Counted from the first letter of the stretch, positions 17,582-27,044 are shown. The stretch: 64,000 nt of DNA from Pseudomonas frederiksbergensis (GCF_900105495.1 NZ_FNTF01000002.1:3464501-3528500), one strand, 5' to 3'. Translations and numbers: made by a program. Notes: a model not told the origin generated them from the sequence alone.

Positions 17582-18508
17582 ATGAAGACCAAGATCCGCT
17601 TCGCCTCACTTGCCTTGTCCCTGATGTTCGCCAGTGGCGCGGCGCTTGCCGATATGAAGATCGGCGTCAGCATGTCCCAATTCGATGACACCTGGCTGAC
17701 CTACCTGCGCGAATCCATGGACAAGAAAGCCAAGTCCTACCCCGAGGGCGTGCAGCTGCAATTCGAAGACGCCCGCAGCGACGTGGTCAAGCAGTTGAGC
17801 CAGGTCGAAAGCTTCATCAGCCAGAAGGTCGATGCCATCGTGGTCAACCCGGTGGATACCGCCGCCACCAAAAAAATCACTGAAGCCGCGGTCAAGGCCG
17901 GCATCCCGCTGGTCTACGTCAACCGCCGCCCCGATGACCTGAAGCTGCCCAAAGGCGTGGTCACTGTCGCCTCCAACGATCTGGAGGCCGGTGAAATGCA
18001 GATGCAGTACCTGGCCGACAAAATGGGCGGCAAGGGCGACATCGTGATTCTGCTGGGCGACCTCGCGAACAACTCCACCACCAACCGTACGAAGGGCGTC
18101 AAAGACGTTCTGGCCAAATACCCGAACATCAAGATCGAGCAAGAGCAGACTGGTATCTGGTTGCGGGACAAGGGCATGACCCTGGTCAACGACTGGCTGA
18201 CCCAGGGCCGCAAGTTCGACGCGGTCATCGCCAACAACGACGAAATGGCCATTGGTGCTGCGATGGCCCTGCAACAGGCCGGCGTCGAGAAAGGCAGTGT
18301 GCTGATCGCCGGTGTCGACGGAACGCCGGACGGTCTGAATGCGATCAAGAAAGGCAACATGGCCGTCTCGGTGTTCCAGGATGCCAAGGGTCAGGCCGAC
18401 GGTTCGATCGACACCGCTGTGAAAATGGCCAAAAACGAGCCGGTCGAACAGGCCGTGTGGGTGCCATACCGCTTGATCACCCCGCGGAACGTCGACACGT
18501 TCAAATAG
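17582..18508 (+). CDS. ibpA: Sugar (inositol) ABC transporter periplasmic binding protein
   Basis: The 308-residue protein has a signal peptide (cleavage after GAALA, near residue 23) and a Peripla_BP_4/RbsB-type fold (MKIGVSMSQFDDTWLT ... VVNPVDTAATKKI ... ANNDEMAIGAAMAL ... AGVDGTPDGL). It delivers the sugar to the permease from the periplasm. The inositol substrate is inferred from the adjacent iol genes. AATGTGGAGAAAG precedes the ATG. The symbol follows Caulobacter usage. Confidence 0.9.
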   Translation: MKTKIRFASLALSLMFASGAALADMKIGVSMSQFDDTWLTYLRESMDKKAKSYPEGVQLQFEDARSDVVKQLSQVESFISQKVDAIVVNPVDTAATKKITEAAVKAGIPLVYVNRRPDDLKLPKGVVTVASNDLEAGEMQMQYLADKMGGKGDIVILLGDLANNSTTNRTKGVKDVLAKYPNIKIEQEQTGIWLRDKGMTLVNDWLTQGRKFDAVIANNDEMAIGAAMALQQAGVEKGSVLIAGVDGTPDGLNAIKKGNMAVSVFQDAKGQADGSIDTAVKMAKNEPVEQAVWVPYRLITPRNVDTFK

Positions 18509-18579
18509 CCCCGTCCGTTCAATAACAACAATAAACACGCAAGGTTGCGACCGCGACCTTGCTGATGGAGTACCTGATC

Positions 18580-20145
18580 ATGTTCGCTTCAGCGACTGCT
18601 TCGAGCACCCCGTTGGTGGGTATCCAGCCAGCTGCAACACCTGTCGATGAGCCGTACCTGCTGGAGATCATCAACGTCAGCAAGGGATTTCCCGGTGTGG
18701 TGGCCTTGTCCGATGTACAGCTTCGGGTACGTCCCGGTTCCGTGCTGGCGCTGATGGGCGAAAACGGCGCGGGCAAATCCACCCTGATGAAAATCATTGC
18801 CGGCATCTATCAACCGGACGCCGGTGAATTACGCCTGCGCGGCAAACCGGTGGTTTTCGAAACGCCACTGGCTGCGCTCCAGGCCGGGATCGCGATGATC
18901 CACCAGGAACTCAACCTGATGCCACATATGAGCATCGCCGAGAACATCTGGATCGGCCGTGAGCAGCTCAACGGTTTCCACATGATCGACCACCGTGAAA
19001 TGCACCGCTGCACAGCGAAACTGCTGGAACGCCTACGGATCAACCTCGATCCAGAAGAGCTGGTCGGCAACCTGAGCATCGCCGAACGGCAGATGGTCGA
19101 GATCGCCAAGGCCGTGTCCTACGATTCCGACATCCTGATCATGGATGAACCGACCTCGGCCATCACCGACAAGGAAGTCGCGCATCTGTTCTCGATCATT
19201 GCCGACCTCAAGAGCCAGGGCAAAGGCATCATCTACATCACCCACAAAATGAACGAAGTGTTCAGCATCGCCGATGAAGTGGCGGTGTTCCGCGACGGCG
19301 CCTACATCGGCCTGCAACGGGCCGACAGCATGGACGGCGACAGCCTGATTTCGATGATGGTCGGCCGCGAGCTGAGCCAGTTGTTCCCGGTGCGTGAAAA
19401 ACCGATCGGCGATCTGCTGCTGTCGGTGCGCGACCTGAAACTGGACGGCATTTTCAAGGATGTTTCCTTCGACCTGCACGCCGGCGAGATCCTCGGCATT
19501 GCCGGGTTGATGGGCTCAGGGCGGACTAACGTCGCCGAAGCGATTTTCGGTATCACCCCGAGCGACGGTGGCGAGATTCGCCTCGACGGCGAAGTGGTGC
19601 GCATCAGCGATCCGCACATGGCGATCGAAAAGGGCTTCGCGTTACTGACCGAGGATCGCAAGCTCAGCGGCCTGTTCCCGTGCCTGTCGGTGCTGGAGAA
19701 CATGGAAATGGCGGTGTTGCCGCATTACGCCGGCCACGGTTTCATCCAGCAAAAAGCTTTGCGCGCCTTGTGCGAAGACATGTGCAAGAAGCTGCGGGTC
19801 AAAACCCCGTCGCTGGAGCAGTGCATCGACACGCTCTCCGGCGGTAATCAACAGAAAGCCTTGCTGGCGCGCTGGCTGATGACCAACCCACGAATCCTGA
19901 TTCTCGACGAGCCGACTCGCGGTATCGACGTCGGCGCCAAGGCCGAGATCTACCGGCTTATTTCTTATCTCGCCAGCGAAGGCATGGCAGTGATCATGAT
20001 TTCCTCGGAATTGCCCGAAGTGCTCGGCATGAGCGACCGGGTGATGGTCATGCACGAGGGCGACCTGATGGGCACCCTCGACCGCAGCGAAGCGACCCAG
20101 GAACGAGTGATGCAATTGGCCTCGGGTATGTCCGCAGTTCACTAA
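18580..20145 (+). CDS. iatA: Sugar (inositol) ABC transporter ATP-binding protein
   Basis: The 521-residue protein carries two fused nucleotide-binding domains, as in RbsA-class importers. The first has Walker [10 protein letters not shown], signature NLSIAERQ and Walker [11 protein letters not shown]. The second has a degenerate P-loop (GLMGSGRTN), signature TLSGGNQQK and LILDEPTRG. The start is ATG 18580, with GGAG 7 bases upstream; in-frame ATGs at 18559 and 18565 are less well placed. It sits between the binding protein and the permease. Confidence 0.93.
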   Translation: MFASATASSTPLVGIQPAATPVDEPYLLEIINVSKGFPGVVALSDVQLRVRPGSVLALMGENGAGKSTLMKIIAGIYQPDAGELRLRGKPVVFETPLAALQAGIAMIHQELNLMPHMSIAENIWIGREQLNGFHMIDHREMHRCTAKLLERLRINLDPEELVGNLSIAERQMVEIAKAVSYDSDILIMDEPTSAITDKEVAHLFSIIADLKSQGKGIIYITHKMNEVFSIADEVAVFRDGAYIGLQRADSMDGDSLISMMVGRELSQLFPVREKPIGDLLLSVRDLKLDGIFKDVSFDLHAGEILGIAGLMGSGRTNVAEAIFGITPSDGGEIRLDGEVVRISDPHMAIEKGFALLTEDRKLSGLFPCLSVLENMEMAVLPHYAGHGFIQQKALRALCEDMCKKLRVKTPSLEQCIDTLSGGNQQKALLARWLMTNPRILILDEPTRGIDVGAKAEIYRLISYLASEGMAVIMISSELPEVLGMSDRVMVMHEGDLMGTLDRSEATQERVMQLASGMSAVH

Positions 20146-20183
20146 ATCAAGGGTGGACGCAGTTTAGGGGTGAGTAGGGATTC

Positions 20184-20213
20184 TGTGGCCACAGCAAGCT
20201 CCCTCGCCACAGG
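20184..20213. repeat. Solitary REP-like element
   Basis: TGTGGCCACAGCAAGCTCCC followed by TCGCCACAGG is a single arm of the other common Pseudomonas repeat type (TGTGGCGAGGGAGCTTGCT on the opposite strand). It lies in the 109-base gap between the ATPase and permease genes. Confidence 0.75.
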
Positions 20214-20254
20214 GTATGTATTCGATGCCGGATTTTTTAGAAGGGTGAGTGTTT

Positions 20255-21277
20255 ATGAACGCGATACTGGAAAACAAGCCAGCAACCGCACCGGTCAAGA
20301 GTCGCCGGCGCTTTCCAACCGAGTTGAGTATTTTCCTGGTGCTGATTGGCATCGGCCTGGTCTTTGAAGTGTTTGGCTGGATCGTGCGCGACCAGAGCTT
20401 CCTGATGAACTCCCAGCGTCTGGTGCTGATGATCCTGCAGGTGTCGATCATCGGTCTGCTGGCGATCGGCGTGACCCAGGTCATCATCACCACGGGTATC
20501 GACCTGTCTTCCGGCTCGGTGCTGGCGCTGTCGGCGATGATCGCTGCCAGCCTGGCGCAGACATCGGACTTCACCCGGGCGGTGTTCCCGTCGCTGACTG
20601 ACTTGCCAGTGTGGATCCCGGTGATTGTCGGGCTCGGGGTAGGGCTGCTGGCGGGGGCGATCAACGGCAGCATCATTGCCATTACCGGTATCCCGCCGTT
20701 CATTGCCACCCTCGGCATGATGGTCTCGGCCCGTGGCCTCGCGCGTTACTACACCGAAGGTCAACCGGTGAGCATGCTCTCGGATTCCTACACGGCGATC
20801 GGACACGGCGCGATGCCGGTGATCATTTTCCTGGTGGTCGCGGTGATCTTTCACATCGCCCTGCGTTACACCAAGTATGGCAAGTACACCTACGCCATCG
20901 GCGGCAACATGCAGGCGGCGCGCACCTCGGGGATCAATGTCAAGCGGCATCTGGTGATCGTCTACAGCATCGCCGGTTTGCTGGCAGGCCTGGCGGGTGT
21001 GGTGGCATCGGCACGGGCCGCGACCGGGCAGGCCGGGATGGGCATGTCCTATGAACTGGACGCGATTGCCGCGGCAGTGATCGGCGGCACCAGCCTGGCC
21101 GGCGGAGTAGGGCGCATCACCGGCACGGTCATCGGCGCACTGATCCTTGGGGTCATGGCCAGCGGTTTCACCTTCGTCGGCGTCGATGCCTACATTCAGG
21201 ACATCATCAAAGGCCTGATCATCGTGGTGGCTGTGGTCATCGATCAGTACCGCAACAAGCGCAAACTCAAGCGCTGA
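20255..21277 (+). CDS. iatP: Sugar (inositol) ABC transporter permease
   Basis: The 340-residue RbsC-family permease has about eight to ten membrane segments (IFLVLIGIGLVFEVFGWIV near residue 28; later GVTQVIITTGIDLSSGSVLAL). The family motif GGNMQAARTSGINV lies near residue 215, and the EAA-like loop is AAAVIGGTSLAGGVGRITGT. ATG 20255 is preferred (AAGGGTGAG upstream) over an in-frame GTG two codons earlier. It completes the importer. Confidence 0.93.
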   Translation: MNAILENKPATAPVKSRRRFPTELSIFLVLIGIGLVFEVFGWIVRDQSFLMNSQRLVLMILQVSIIGLLAIGVTQVIITTGIDLSSGSVLALSAMIAASLAQTSDFTRAVFPSLTDLPVWIPVIVGLGVGLLAGAINGSIIAITGIPPFIATLGMMVSARGLARYYTEGQPVSMLSDSYTAIGHGAMPVIIFLVVAVIFHIALRYTKYGKYTYAIGGNMQAARTSGINVKRHLVIVYSIAGLLAGLAGVVASARAATGQAGMGMSYELDAIAAAVIGGTSLAGGVGRITGTVIGALILGVMASGFTFVGVDAYIQDIIKGLIIVVAVVIDQYRNKRKLKR

Positions 21278-21299
21278 GCCTCAGACTAAAGCAGCCAAC

Positions 21300-21324
21300 G
21301 CGCCACGCCTGACCCGCGTGGCGC
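21300..21324. terminator. Hairpin after the inositol transporter
   Basis: GCGCCACGC-CTGACCC-GCGTGGCGC is a perfect 9-base stem 22 bases after the permease stop. It lacks a strong T tract, so it may be a weak terminator or an mRNA 3' stabiliser. Confidence 0.5.
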
Positions 21325-21606
21325 AACCATTTGTCTTCTATATACAGCCGCTCGATTGAATTTCTTGCTATAAACGCACTCCGATAACCACCGCAAAGGC
21401 TGCCTTAGAGCACTTTCAGGGCTTTGTCGGACAAATTCGCTGTCTTTTCAGTTGCTGAGGCCTCAAGTCGGCCTTAGACTGCCGCCCCTCGTAAATTGAG
21501 TGCCGGGTGGCGCTTGGAATTAAACGGCGCCGTTCCGATGGCCGACCCAGGTCCGCCGGAACGCTCCCTAATTCGCCTTAATGCACGTTTTTTTATAGAG
21601 ATATCA
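21325..21606. other. Intergenic region, probable dksA-like leader
   Basis: There is no supported gene here. The region contains an imperfect hairpin (CGTTCCG near 21532 with CGGAACG near 21558) and an A+T-rich stretch just before the DksA-like start. I saw no clear regulator site. Confidence 0.5.
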
Positions 21607-22011
21607 ATGACAAAGGACAAGTTGCTGGCCATGCCGGCGGATGACTACATGAATGCCGAGCAACATGCTTTTTTCTTTGAGCTGTTGCAGAACATGAAAG
21701 TCGAAACCCATGAGCGCATCGAACAGAACCGCATCGCCATCGAAAGCCTGGACACTCCGGCCGATCCGGCCGACGCTGCTTCTGTTGAAGAAGAGCGCAC
21801 CTGGCTGGTGAACGCGATCGATCGCGACCAGCGCATGCTGCCTCAGTTGGAACAGGCTCTGGAACGCATCAAGGAAGACAGCTTTGGCTGGTGCGACGAC
21901 AGCGGCGAGGCCATTGGCCTGAAGCGCCTGCTGATCAGCCCGACCACCAAGTACTGCATCGAAGCTCAAGAGCGTCACGAACAGATCGACAAGCACCAGC
22001 GTCAGGCCTGA
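21607..22011 (+). CDS. DksA-family RNA polymerase-binding protein with incomplete zinc finger
   Basis: The 134-residue protein has the DksA coiled coil (about residues 12-100; the tip acidic motif DTPADPADAAS near 50-60) and a C-terminal globular part. The zinc finger keeps only two Cys: WCDDSGEAIG has one of the CxxC pair and KYCIEAQERH has one of the second pair. This resembles the zinc-independent DksA2 of P. aeruginosa rather than canonical DksA with four Cys. It probably binds the RNA polymerase secondary channel with ppGpp. The start is ATG 21607; the upstream extension is unlikely. A strong terminator follows. Confidence 0.85.
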   Translation: MTKDKLLAMPADDYMNAEQHAFFFELLQNMKVETHERIEQNRIAIESLDTPADPADAASVEEERTWLVNAIDRDQRMLPQLEQALERIKEDSFGWCDDSGEAIGLKRLLISPTTKYCIEAQERHEQIDKHQRQA

Positions 22012-22025
22012 TTTCGTAACGCCCC

Positions 22026-22083
22026 GCATCGCGGGCAAGCCTCACTCCTGTCAGGAGCAAGGCTGGCCCGCGATGCTTTTTTT
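22026..22083 (+). terminator. Strong Rho-independent terminator with REP-like stem
   Basis: GCATCGCGGGCAAGCC (22026-22041) pairs with GGCTGGCCCGCGATGC (22061-22076) with one mismatch pair, followed by seven T. The stem sequence resembles a REP arm, suggesting a REP pair recruited as terminator of the DksA-like gene. Confidence 0.85.
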
Positions 22084-22207
22084 CGTCTGTGAAAAACCCC
22101 CGCACTTCTATTGATCTGCTGCAATGCCCACTACTAAGGGACCATAGATAATGGCCTTGTAGTGGCGTTTAATGCCGATACAACAATCAGAATAATGGGT
22201 GACGAAG

Positions 22208-23812
22208 ATGACGCGTGACGGATCTCTGGTTGCAGCATCGTCTGCACCCGTGCTTTTGCCGAAAAACCTTTGGTTGACGCCGACCCTGCAAAGCATCGCC
22301 CTGATGCTGTTGTTGTGCGGCATGACGCTGGGCGGCTGGTCGCTTTACCTTGGCCTGCCATTGGCCGTGCTGATTATCTGGCTACCTCGCTTGCGCTCGC
22401 GCGCCCTCCCTGAGGCAACCCCCGTCGACAGCGCCAGTGCAATTGCCGAGTTGACTCGCGATCTTTCCTACACCACCAGTCATAACGCGTTGTCTGCCGC
22501 CGGTGTGGCCTTTTCGGTCAAGCAACTGGCCGACAAACTGCAGTCGCAACTCGGTGCTGCAGCGCAAATTGTCAGCAACGCCGAAGTGATGATCGCGACC
22601 GAACAAGCCACCTCGACACTCAGCCGGGAAGCCCTCAGTGCGGCCAGTGAGGCTCATCGGAGCAGCGCGGCAGGGCGTACGGAGCTGATCGAGTCGATCG
22701 CCCGTATGCATCAACTCAGTCAGCGCGCCAGTAACAGCCGGGAACTGATCGAAGCCCTGAGCCTGCGCAGTGATGATATCCAGCGGGTCACCCTGGTGAT
22801 CCAGTCCATCGCCAGCCAGACCAATCTGCTGGCATTGAACGCGGCTATCGAGGCGGCCCGGGCCGGCGAGCACGGTCGCGGATTTGCGGTGGTGGCCGAT
22901 GAGGTTCGCGGTCTGGCCGCGCGCACGGCGACGGCTACTGGCGAAGTCGGGGACATGGTCGCTGATATTCAGCAACGCACCGCGCAAGTGGTGGAGCAGA
23001 TCCGTCAATTGTCCAGCGACCTCGACACCGGGGTCGAGCAGGTCGAGCACACCGGTCAGCATCTGGAGAACATTGCGCGTCTGGCTGCCGGCGTCGAAAG
23101 CCAGGTGGGGGAAATAGCCAAGGGCGCCGACACCAACCGCGAACAACTCGATAGCCTGTTCCACGCCATCGAACAGATGCGCAGCGACCTTGCAATCAGC
23201 GATCAACAGACCCAACGCCTGGCCCAGGCCGCCGTGCAAATGGAAGGTCAGGCCGAAACCATCAGCGAACGCCTCGCCGAAGTCGGGCTGGATGACTATC
23301 ACCAGCGGGTTTATGACCTGGCCCGCGAAGGCGCGAGTCAGATTGCGGCACGCTTTGAAGCGGATATCGACGAGGGCCGCGTGAGCCTCGATGACCTGTT
23401 CGACCGCAATTACCAAACCATTCCCGGCACCAGCCCGGCCAAATACCAGACCCGCTTCGATCGCTACGCCGATCAGGTCTTGCCGGCGATCCAGGAACCC
23501 TTGTTGCCGCGTCATGAAGGCCTGGTGTTCGCCATCGCCTGTACGCAGCAGGGTTATGTGCCGACCCACAACAAGGTCTTCAGCCAACCCCTGACTGGTG
23601 ATGCCCAGGTCGATACCTTGCAGAACCGCACCAAACGCAAATTCGCCGACCGCACCGGGATCCGCTGCGGCAGCCATCAACAGGCCGTACTGCTGCAAAC
23701 CTACACCCGCGACACCGGGGAACTGATGCACGACCTTTCGGTGCCGATCATGCTCAAGGGCCGGCATTGGGGTGGTTTGCGGTTGGGTTACAAGCCGGAA
23801 AGCCCTCGTTGA
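22208..23812 (+). CDS. Methyl-accepting chemotaxis protein with C-terminal sensory-type domain
   Basis: The 534-residue protein has one or two closely spaced membrane segments at about residues 25-63 and no sizeable periplasmic domain. The signalling hairpin tip is [20 protein letters not shown] (near 205) with the [13 protein letters not shown] segment. After the coiled coil, residues about 365-534 form a separate globular domain ([14 protein letters not shown] ... [13 protein letters not shown] ... [19 protein letters not shown]). Its last part resembles the end of Cache-type sensors. Sensing by this cytoplasmic domain is inference. ATG 22208 is chosen over GTG 22199. Confidence 0.9.
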   Translation: MTRDGSLVAASSAPVLLPKNLWLTPTLQSIALMLLLCGMTLGGWSLYLGLPLAVLIIWLPRLRSRALPEATPVDSASAIAELTRDLSYTTSHNALSAAGVAFSVKQLADKLQSQLGAAAQIVSNAEVMIATEQATSTLSREALSAASEAHRSSAAGRTELIESIARMHQLSQRASNSRELIEALSLRSDDIQRVTLVIQSIASQTNLLALNAAIEAARAGEHGRGFAVVADEVRGLAARTATATGEVGDMVADIQQRTAQVVEQIRQLSSDLDTGVEQVEHTGQHLENIARLAAGVESQVGEIAKGADTNREQLDSLFHAIEQMRSDLAISDQQTQRLAQAAVQMEGQAETISERLAEVGLDDYHQRVYDLAREGASQIAARFEADIDEGRVSLDDLFDRNYQTIPGTSPAKYQTRFDRYADQVLPAIQEPLLPRHEGLVFAIACTQQGYVPTHNKVFSQPLTGDAQVDTLQNRTKRKFADRTGIRCGSHQQAVLLQTYTRDTGELMHDLSVPIMLKGRHWGGLRLGYKPESPR

Positions 23813-23842
23813 TTGGCCGGCTGTTCATTTAAGGTTGGGGTG

Positions 23843-24082
23843 CATATCCGTTTCTGCGGTGATGGCTGATTACGGTTTCGCTCTTACAGCGAGTCCCTTT
23901 TTCAAACGCCAAAAAGGAACCAAAAGGCTTTGCCCCTCCATTCGGTGCCTCGCCTAGGCGAGGCACCGAACGAAAGGGGCAGAAGCGCTTTTGTTACTTT
24001 CCGCCGGGCCGCGCAGGCTTTTCGAAAGTGACCCGCTGTAAGAGCGGAACCATAAGCCGCCGTGACCGCAGAAACGGATATG
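23843..24082. repeat. 240-bp imperfect palindrome with 30-bp perfect core
   Basis: The outer arms CATATCCGTTTCTGCGGT and ACCGCAGAAACGGATATG are exact complements. CGCTCTTACAGCG pairs with CGCTGTAAGAGCG. The centre is a perfect 30-base palindrome (23941-23970) with core CCTCGCCTAGGCGAGG. Imperfect pairing continues between. It resembles long intergenic repeat families described in P. fluorescens genomes. Open frames across it are composition artefacts. It fills most of the 424-base gap between the chemoreceptor and the next small gene. Confidence 0.9.
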
Positions 24083-24236
24083 TACACAAAAAACAAAAAA
24101 CAGGTCAGCCCCTGATCCACCGCCCATTGTTACCGGTTGAACAACAAAGCTGTGCAGTTGCATTGCTGTTTCCTCACCGATGAACTCATTACCATGCCCA
24201 CATAGTTAGGTTGCTAATGAAGTTCGAGAGGTCAGC

Positions 24237-24452
24237 ATGCAAAGCAGAGTCGATGTCGCGGTCATGATAGGCAGCGGTGTGCCTGCCAGTTTGCGTTCGC
24301 TGGGCAAGAGCATCTGTTGGGTGGTGCTGCTTAATGGCGAGCGCCGCGGAACGGCATTCTCAAGTCGCGAAGAAGCGCAGGCGTGCAGGGCTGCCTGGTT
24401 GGCGCAACTGAACGCCAAAACACCCGACAGCCTGCATGGAATCAGTGGTTAG
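24237..24452 (+). CDS. Small protein of unknown function (71 aa)
   Basis: The short soluble protein has a hydrophobic strand-rich middle (KSICWVVLLNGERRGTAFSS) and a helical end (SREEAQACRAAWLAQL). The pattern is like DUF2188-type small proteins: a strand pair, then a helix starting at S/G-x-EEA. The protein at 62519 shows the same layout. GAGAGGTCAGC precedes the ATG. Its stop overlaps the end of the convergent DUF2789 gene by four bases. Confidence 0.65.
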   Translation: MQSRVDVAVMIGSGVPASLRSLGKSICWVVLLNGERRGTAFSSREEAQACRAAWLAQLNAKTPDSLHGISG

Positions 24453-24688
24453 TGGATCTGATGCATACGCAGGTTCAAATCGTCGACCACCCGCGCCCAA
24501 TCCGCGTCTTCACGCAATTGTTCTTTCAGGAAGCCTGCTTGCTGCGGGGTCCAGAACTCGGCATCGATGAGTTTCTTGTCGTCGGCCAGGGGTGAATGGC
24601 TGGCAATGAAATCGTCGATGGCCTTCTCGCTGGAGTCCAGACCGAGTTGGTCGAACAAGCCTTTCAAGTCGTGTGTAGGTGAATCCAT
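24449..24688 (-). CDS. DUF2789 family protein
   Basis: The 79-residue acidic helical protein (starts MDSPTHDLKGLFDQLGLDSS) matches the DUF2789 pattern, with a WTPQQAGFLKEQL segment in the second half. The start is ATG 24688, placed by a clear AAGGAG six bases upstream. The family is common in Pseudomonas and its function is unknown. Confidence 0.85.
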   Translation of the reverse strand: MDSPTHDLKGLFDQLGLDSSEKAIDDFIASHSPLADDKKLIDAEFWTPQQAGFLKEQLREDADWARVVDDLNLRMHQIH

Positions 24689-25031
24689 CTTCATCTCCTT
24701 GAGAGTATTCAGTCGCATCGAGTGCGCAATCGGCAGTGCAGCGTCATTGCATCTGAGGGAACCGCGCGCCAAGAGTTCGATAGGGGTTTAGCAGCTTTCT
24801 GTGGATTTGCCACCGTGATAGCACTGGGCTATTGCCTGTCGGGGGGTCCACCGATTACGATGCCGTCGCGTTTTTGGCGTCACTGAGCCGCCATTCAAAG
24901 AGTTCGAACAAGGATGTAGGCGACACTCGGTCCCTCAGGTTTACCGCCGTTCAGTACTGAATTGCCCATCCCTTGCACGATTTTCTTTCGAGCCGACGCA
25001 TCCCCGATCCCGCATGAAAAGGATGTATGCA
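24689..25031. other. Intergenic region without supported gene
   Basis: It holds the divergent upstream regions of the DUF2789 gene and the first lipoprotein gene. No hairpin, repeat or operator stood out; the short open frames here lack ribosome sites. Confidence 0.5.
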
Positions 25032-25664
25032 GTGAAGCGTCTTGTTTATCTGATGGCCGTCGCGCTAGGCCTGTCGTTGACGGGTTGTGTGTCTTTCACC
25101 CCGCTGGGTCCCATCGGCGAACCCTTGAGCCCCGCGCCATCCACTCTTGATCGCAGTGCCGAGATCAGTGACGTGGTGATTTCCGCCCCCGAGCTGGACG
25201 ATAAGGTGCGTGTCGCCGGTAGCCGGCAGTTGACCGAGCAGATCAGCACCTATGTCGATAAAAGCGATTACTTCAAGCGAATCGTAGTATTCCCGGCCAA
25301 GGCCGGTCAGGACGACGTGGTGCTCAAGTTCAACCTGACCTCGCTGGCAGGCAAACGCACCATGCATCCGGCTTATATTCCCGGTGCGCTGGTGACCTTG
25401 ACCCTCTGGATCTGGGTTGACGGTCCGATCTACGTCGACAAATACGACCTCGCGGGCGAACTGGTCATCGAAGACCGTCAGGGCAAGCAACTGGCCAGGT
25501 CGGTCGAGCAGGTCAAGCTCGACAAGAATGTCGGCCTGTGGAACGCCGATTACCTCAATCCCCGCCTGGGCGGTACCCAGTTGCGTGAGTTGATCGCTCA
25601 CTTGCTGGCGAGTGCTACCCCTCAATTGCGTACACCGTCAAAGGAATTGGCTGCACATGAATAA
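25032..25664 (+). CDS. Outer-membrane lipoprotein, function unknown
   Basis: From a GTG at 25032 the protein is 210 residues and starts with a classic lipoprotein signal (VKRLVYLMAVALGLSLTGC), giving Cys19 as the lipidated residue. The AAAAGGA before it supports this start; ATGs at 25014 and 25023 would lengthen the signal. The mature part is strand-rich with a hydrophobic YIPGALVTLTLWIWVDGP stretch in the middle. It overlaps the next lipoprotein gene by eight bases, so the two are co-translated. No known family was recognised. Confidence 0.75.
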   Translation: MKRLVYLMAVALGLSLTGCVSFTPLGPIGEPLSPAPSTLDRSAEISDVVISAPELDDKVRVAGSRQLTEQISTYVDKSDYFKRIVVFPAKAGQDDVVLKFNLTSLAGKRTMHPAYIPGALVTLTLWIWVDGPIYVDKYDLAGELVIEDRQGKQLARSVEQVKLDKNVGLWNADYLNPRLGGTQLRELIAHLLASATPQLRTPSKELAAHE

Positions 25665-26235
25665 ATACTTTTTGGTTTTGCTGTTGATGGTCAGCAGCGC
25701 CCTGACGGGCTGCATTTCCTACTCCCAGCATGACTTGCCACCGGTGGATCAATGGCCACCGACCCAGGCCAGGCAAGACAAGCCCAGTGCTTATCTGCAC
25801 GTGACGACTCAGCAGCAGTTCAACGGTGAACTGTCGGGGGGCGTGGGCAATGCGGCGCTGGTGGAAAAGAACATGCTGGAAACCTTTAAGGAATCCGGAC
25901 AGTTCAAAAACGTGACCACCGACAAAGTCGACTCGAACCTGTACGTCACGAGTACCTTGACCAACAACGAGCAGGGCAATATCGCCAGTGCCTGGCTGAC
26001 GGGGTTCACGTTGTTCGTGATCCCGACGACGTTCAGCAATACCTTCACGCTGGAAACGGTGTTCAAGGATCAGGAAGGCAAGGTGCTGGGTAAAATCGTC
26101 AAACAGGAGAGCACTCGCACCTGGATGCAGATCCTGCTGATTGTCGGGTTGCCGTTCAATGAACGAGGGGACGTGTTGCTCAAGCATCTGACCCAAAGCA
26201 CGCTGGATGAAGCGGTCAAGCGCAAGCTGATCTGA
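25657..26235 (+). CDS. Second lipoprotein of the pair, function unknown
   Basis: The 192-residue protein begins MNKYFLVLLLMVSSALTGC, with Cys19 as the lipidation site. The mature part contains SGGVGNAALVEKNMLETFKESG, a pattern seen in lipoproteins that bind or support envelope complexes, and a hydrophobic TGFTLFVIPTTFSNTFTLE stretch. That stretch lies at a similar place to the hydrophobic one in the upstream lipoprotein. The two may form a hetero-complex (inference). It was not assigned to a family. Confidence 0.78.
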   Translation: MNKYFLVLLLMVSSALTGCISYSQHDLPPVDQWPPTQARQDKPSAYLHVTTQQQFNGELSGGVGNAALVEKNMLETFKESGQFKNVTTDKVDSNLYVTSTLTNNEQGNIASAWLTGFTLFVIPTTFSNTFTLETVFKDQEGKVLGKIVKQESTRTWMQILLIVGLPFNERGDVLLKHLTQSTLDEAVKRKLI

Positions 26236-26406
26236 TCATTTGTCGACATGAAGGCGTGCAATCTGTGCAAGGTTGGCACGCCGCAGACACCTCACGGGCC
26301 GGGGTGTCGATTCTGCCGGCGAGGCAGGCCCTGGTCTGCTACAGCACGCTGACGGTCATGAAAATCGCGCTGATCCAGCGCGGCTCCCGGACTTGTGCAC
26401 CCCATC

Positions 26407-26637
26407 TCAGGCCTTCAAGGCCCCTTCATCGACGGCAACCTTCAGCGCCTTGGCGGCATCCTGGGCGGCAACGGCAGCGACGTCCGAGGTCTTGAACCAG
26501 CGATCCTTCTCGACCTGGTGATACGTCACGGTAGTCAGCGGTGGTTTGGCGCGCATGATAATGACTGCCTGGAATTCGCCTTCGACTTCTCTGGCTTCGC
26601 CCCGGATAAAAAATTCACCGATATCAAATTCCGTCAC
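26407..26637 (-). CDS. Small conserved protein (76 aa), GTG start
   Basis: From a GTG at 26637, preceded by AAGGGAAGG, the protein begins VTEFDIGEFFIRGEAREVEG. It has a strand-rich first half (FQAVIIMRAKPPLTTVTYHQV) and a helical second half (DVAAVAAQDAAKALKVAV). An ATG at 26703 would add an implausible basic extension. The function is unknown. The next gene in the same direction, at 26796, has a similar strand-then-helix layout. Confidence 0.6.
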   Translation of the reverse strand: MTEFDIGEFFIRGEAREVEGEFQAVIIMRAKPPLTTVTYHQVEKDRWFKTSDVAAVAAQDAAKALKVAVDEGALKA

Positions 26638-26795
26638 GTAGCAGCCTTCCCTTGAAAATATTCTGTTGTTTTGAGCGCAGCCCACCCTGGGGGCGGGTTT
26701 CATTGGTCGGGCAGTATGGCAGTAGTTGCATGCCGGCGGCTGAGATAAGTCGCCGGCATGACGAAGCGTCTATGGAAATGAACGTGGCGGGACCG

Positions 26796-27044
26796 TCAAC
26801 CGCGTAACTCGAGCGAGCGGGCAAGGGCACAGGCGTCGTTATGATTGCCGCGGAAACCTCTGACGCGGCCGGTGGAAATTTCCTTGATATGAAAAAAGGC
26901 ATTGCCGGCCAGAATGACCTGAAAGCGTGGCCGGGCAAGCTGTTCAGGGTAGTATTCATACGGTTGAAACATCCCGGGGGGCAGGGGCGTCGAGCTGTTC
27001 GTGTCAGGCGCCTGAGGGTAAGCAAAATGTGTCAGCGTGCACAT
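26796..27044 (-). CDS. Small protein of unknown function (82 aa)
   Basis: The protein starts MCTLTHFAYPQAPD after AAAAGGACTTCAT. It has a proline-rich N-terminus, then RPRFQVILAGNAFFHIKEI and GFRGNHNDACALARSLE. The strand, turn and helix arrangement resembles DUF2188-type small proteins. The longer upstream open frame has no ribosome site. Confidence 0.6.
   Translation of the reverse strand: MCTLTHFAYPQAPDTNSSTPLPPGMFQPYEYYPEQLARPRFQVILAGNAFFHIKEISTGRVRGFRGNHNDACALARSLELRG

Noticed and set aside
22382..23767. Antisense open frame of 461 codons opposite the chemoreceptor
   Set aside because: The plus strand carries the chemoreceptor signalling motif; the reverse product is low-complexity.
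23902..24163. Short leftward open frames inside the 240-bp palindrome
   Set aside because: They consist of repeat sequence read in frame and mirror each other because of the symmetry.
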